Positions 6,749 through 6,938 of a stretch of DNA of 6,938 nucleotides are shown in pieces (position 1 is the stretch's first letter; each line of letters starts with the position of its first letter). A program made the translations under genes and the position numbers. Where the stretch lies: NCBI GenBank assembly GCA_031289515.1, contig JAITPH010000185.1, positions 1 to 6,938 on the forward strand, read 5' to 3'. The notes below the pieces were generated by a model that saw only the letters and a program-made list of their open reading frames with translations, had not been told where the DNA came from and made no database searches. Origin of the DNA: Tannerella sp. (GTDB lineage: Bacteria > Bacteroidota > Bacteroidia > Bacteroidales > Tannerellaceae).

Positions 6749-6873
6749 CGCACTTTTCGCGGAATATCCTTATTTTCTCGAAAAAGGACGTGATTGAATT
6801 GACAATTATCGTGTCCGTCAAACAAAGCCTCCACCGAAAAAAAACGCTGATTCGGAAAAAAAATCAAAAAACA

Positions 6874-6903
6874 ATTGCATTATAAACAATGCAAGTACCT
6901 TTG
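6874..6903 (+). promoter_or_regulatory. Bacteroidota promoter reading rightward (ATTG / TACCTTTG)
   Basis: TACCTTTG at 6896-6903 fits the TAnnTTTG -7 consensus. ATTG at 6874-6877 sits 18 bp upstream as a partial -33 element (consensus TTTG at about 19-21). A-rich runs at 6837-6870 lie just upstream and could serve as an UP-like element. It points out of the window to a gene beginning at about 6920, and is divergent to the GH27 promoter. Confidence 0.65.
6875..6894. promoter_or_regulatory. Perfect inverted repeat TTGCATT-N6-AATGCAA, candidate operator
   Basis: Arms 6875-6881 and 6888-6894 are exact reverse complements around a 6-nt spacer. The repeat covers the -33 element and the spacer just before the -7 box of the rightward promoter, where a bound dimeric repressor would block RNA polymerase. 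No regulator gene is visible in the window. Alternatively it is a chance palindrome in AT-rich DNA. Confidence 0.45.
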
Positions 6904-6919
6904 TGCGCATATTTTATAA

Positions 6920-6938
6920 ATGAATAAAAATACAATGA
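6920..6938 (+). CDS. Start of an unknown rightward gene, truncated by the window end
   Basis: ATG at 6920 opens a frame MNKNTM that runs to the window edge; a second in-frame ATG is at 6935. The start is placed because a TAnnTTTG promoter ends 16 bp upstream, which leaves a short AT-rich leader typical of Bacteroidota. Only six codons are visible, so no function can be given. Its divergent position makes a regulator or another polysaccharide-utilisation gene plausible, but this is guesswork. Confidence 0.45.

Noticed and set aside
6333..6821. Minus-strand frame of 162 codons overlapping the GH27 5' end
   Set aside because: It runs in another frame through the GH27 N-terminal coding sequence and begins upstream of the predicted promoter; no protein features seen.

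Overview
The window looks like a chromosomal segment from a Bacteroidota bacterium, most likely a glycan-degrading Bacteroidales relative. Several things point there. There is a C-terminal domain of the type IX secretion (T9SS) sorting type. The promoters have TAnnTTTG -7 boxes and there are no clear Shine-Dalgarno sequences. There is a lipoprotein glycosidase, and the intergenic DNA is rich in short AT-rich repeats. The species and habitat cannot be fixed from the sequence.

Layout. From 1 to 1242 (+) runs the 3' end of a large secreted surface protein: a DUF11-like module, two InlB/Flg_new-like repeats and a T9SS sorting domain. From 1243 to 1475 lies a 233-bp gap between convergent genes. 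It is packed with repeats: an ATTGAAA duplication, a strong hairpin, a composite palindromic element with three related arms, and four copies of a 14-bp unit. From 1476 to 5330 (-) is a 1284-residue secreted GH31 glycosidase with FN3, F5/8C (CBM32-like), dockerin and cohesin-like modules. From 5327 to 6715 (-) is a GH27 lipoprotein glycosidase whose TGA overlaps the GH31 ATG. From 6716 to 6919 is a divergent promoter region, and at 6920 a + strand gene probably begins and leaves the window.

How it works together. The minus-strand pair is transcribed GH27 then GH31 and is coupled by an ATGA overlap. Both are retaining glycosidase families. GH27 contains alpha-galactosidases and alpha-N-acetylgalactosaminidases. 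The GH31 active-site motifs (KTDVAWVG, WTGDQ) look most like the GH31 branch with alpha-N-acetylgalactosaminidase activity. The pair therefore probably attacks alpha-linked Gal/GalNAc-type glycans, with GH27 anchored in a membrane and GH31 secreted into the periplasm or beyond. Substrate assignment is inference.

The most unusual points are a dockerin followed directly by a cohesin-like domain in one enzyme, the last six residues of that enzyme being encoded by an intergenic repeat family, and a perfect TTGCATT-N6-AATGCAA palindrome between the -33 and -7 regions of the rightward promoter. No RNA genes, CRISPR array, transposase or origin were seen.
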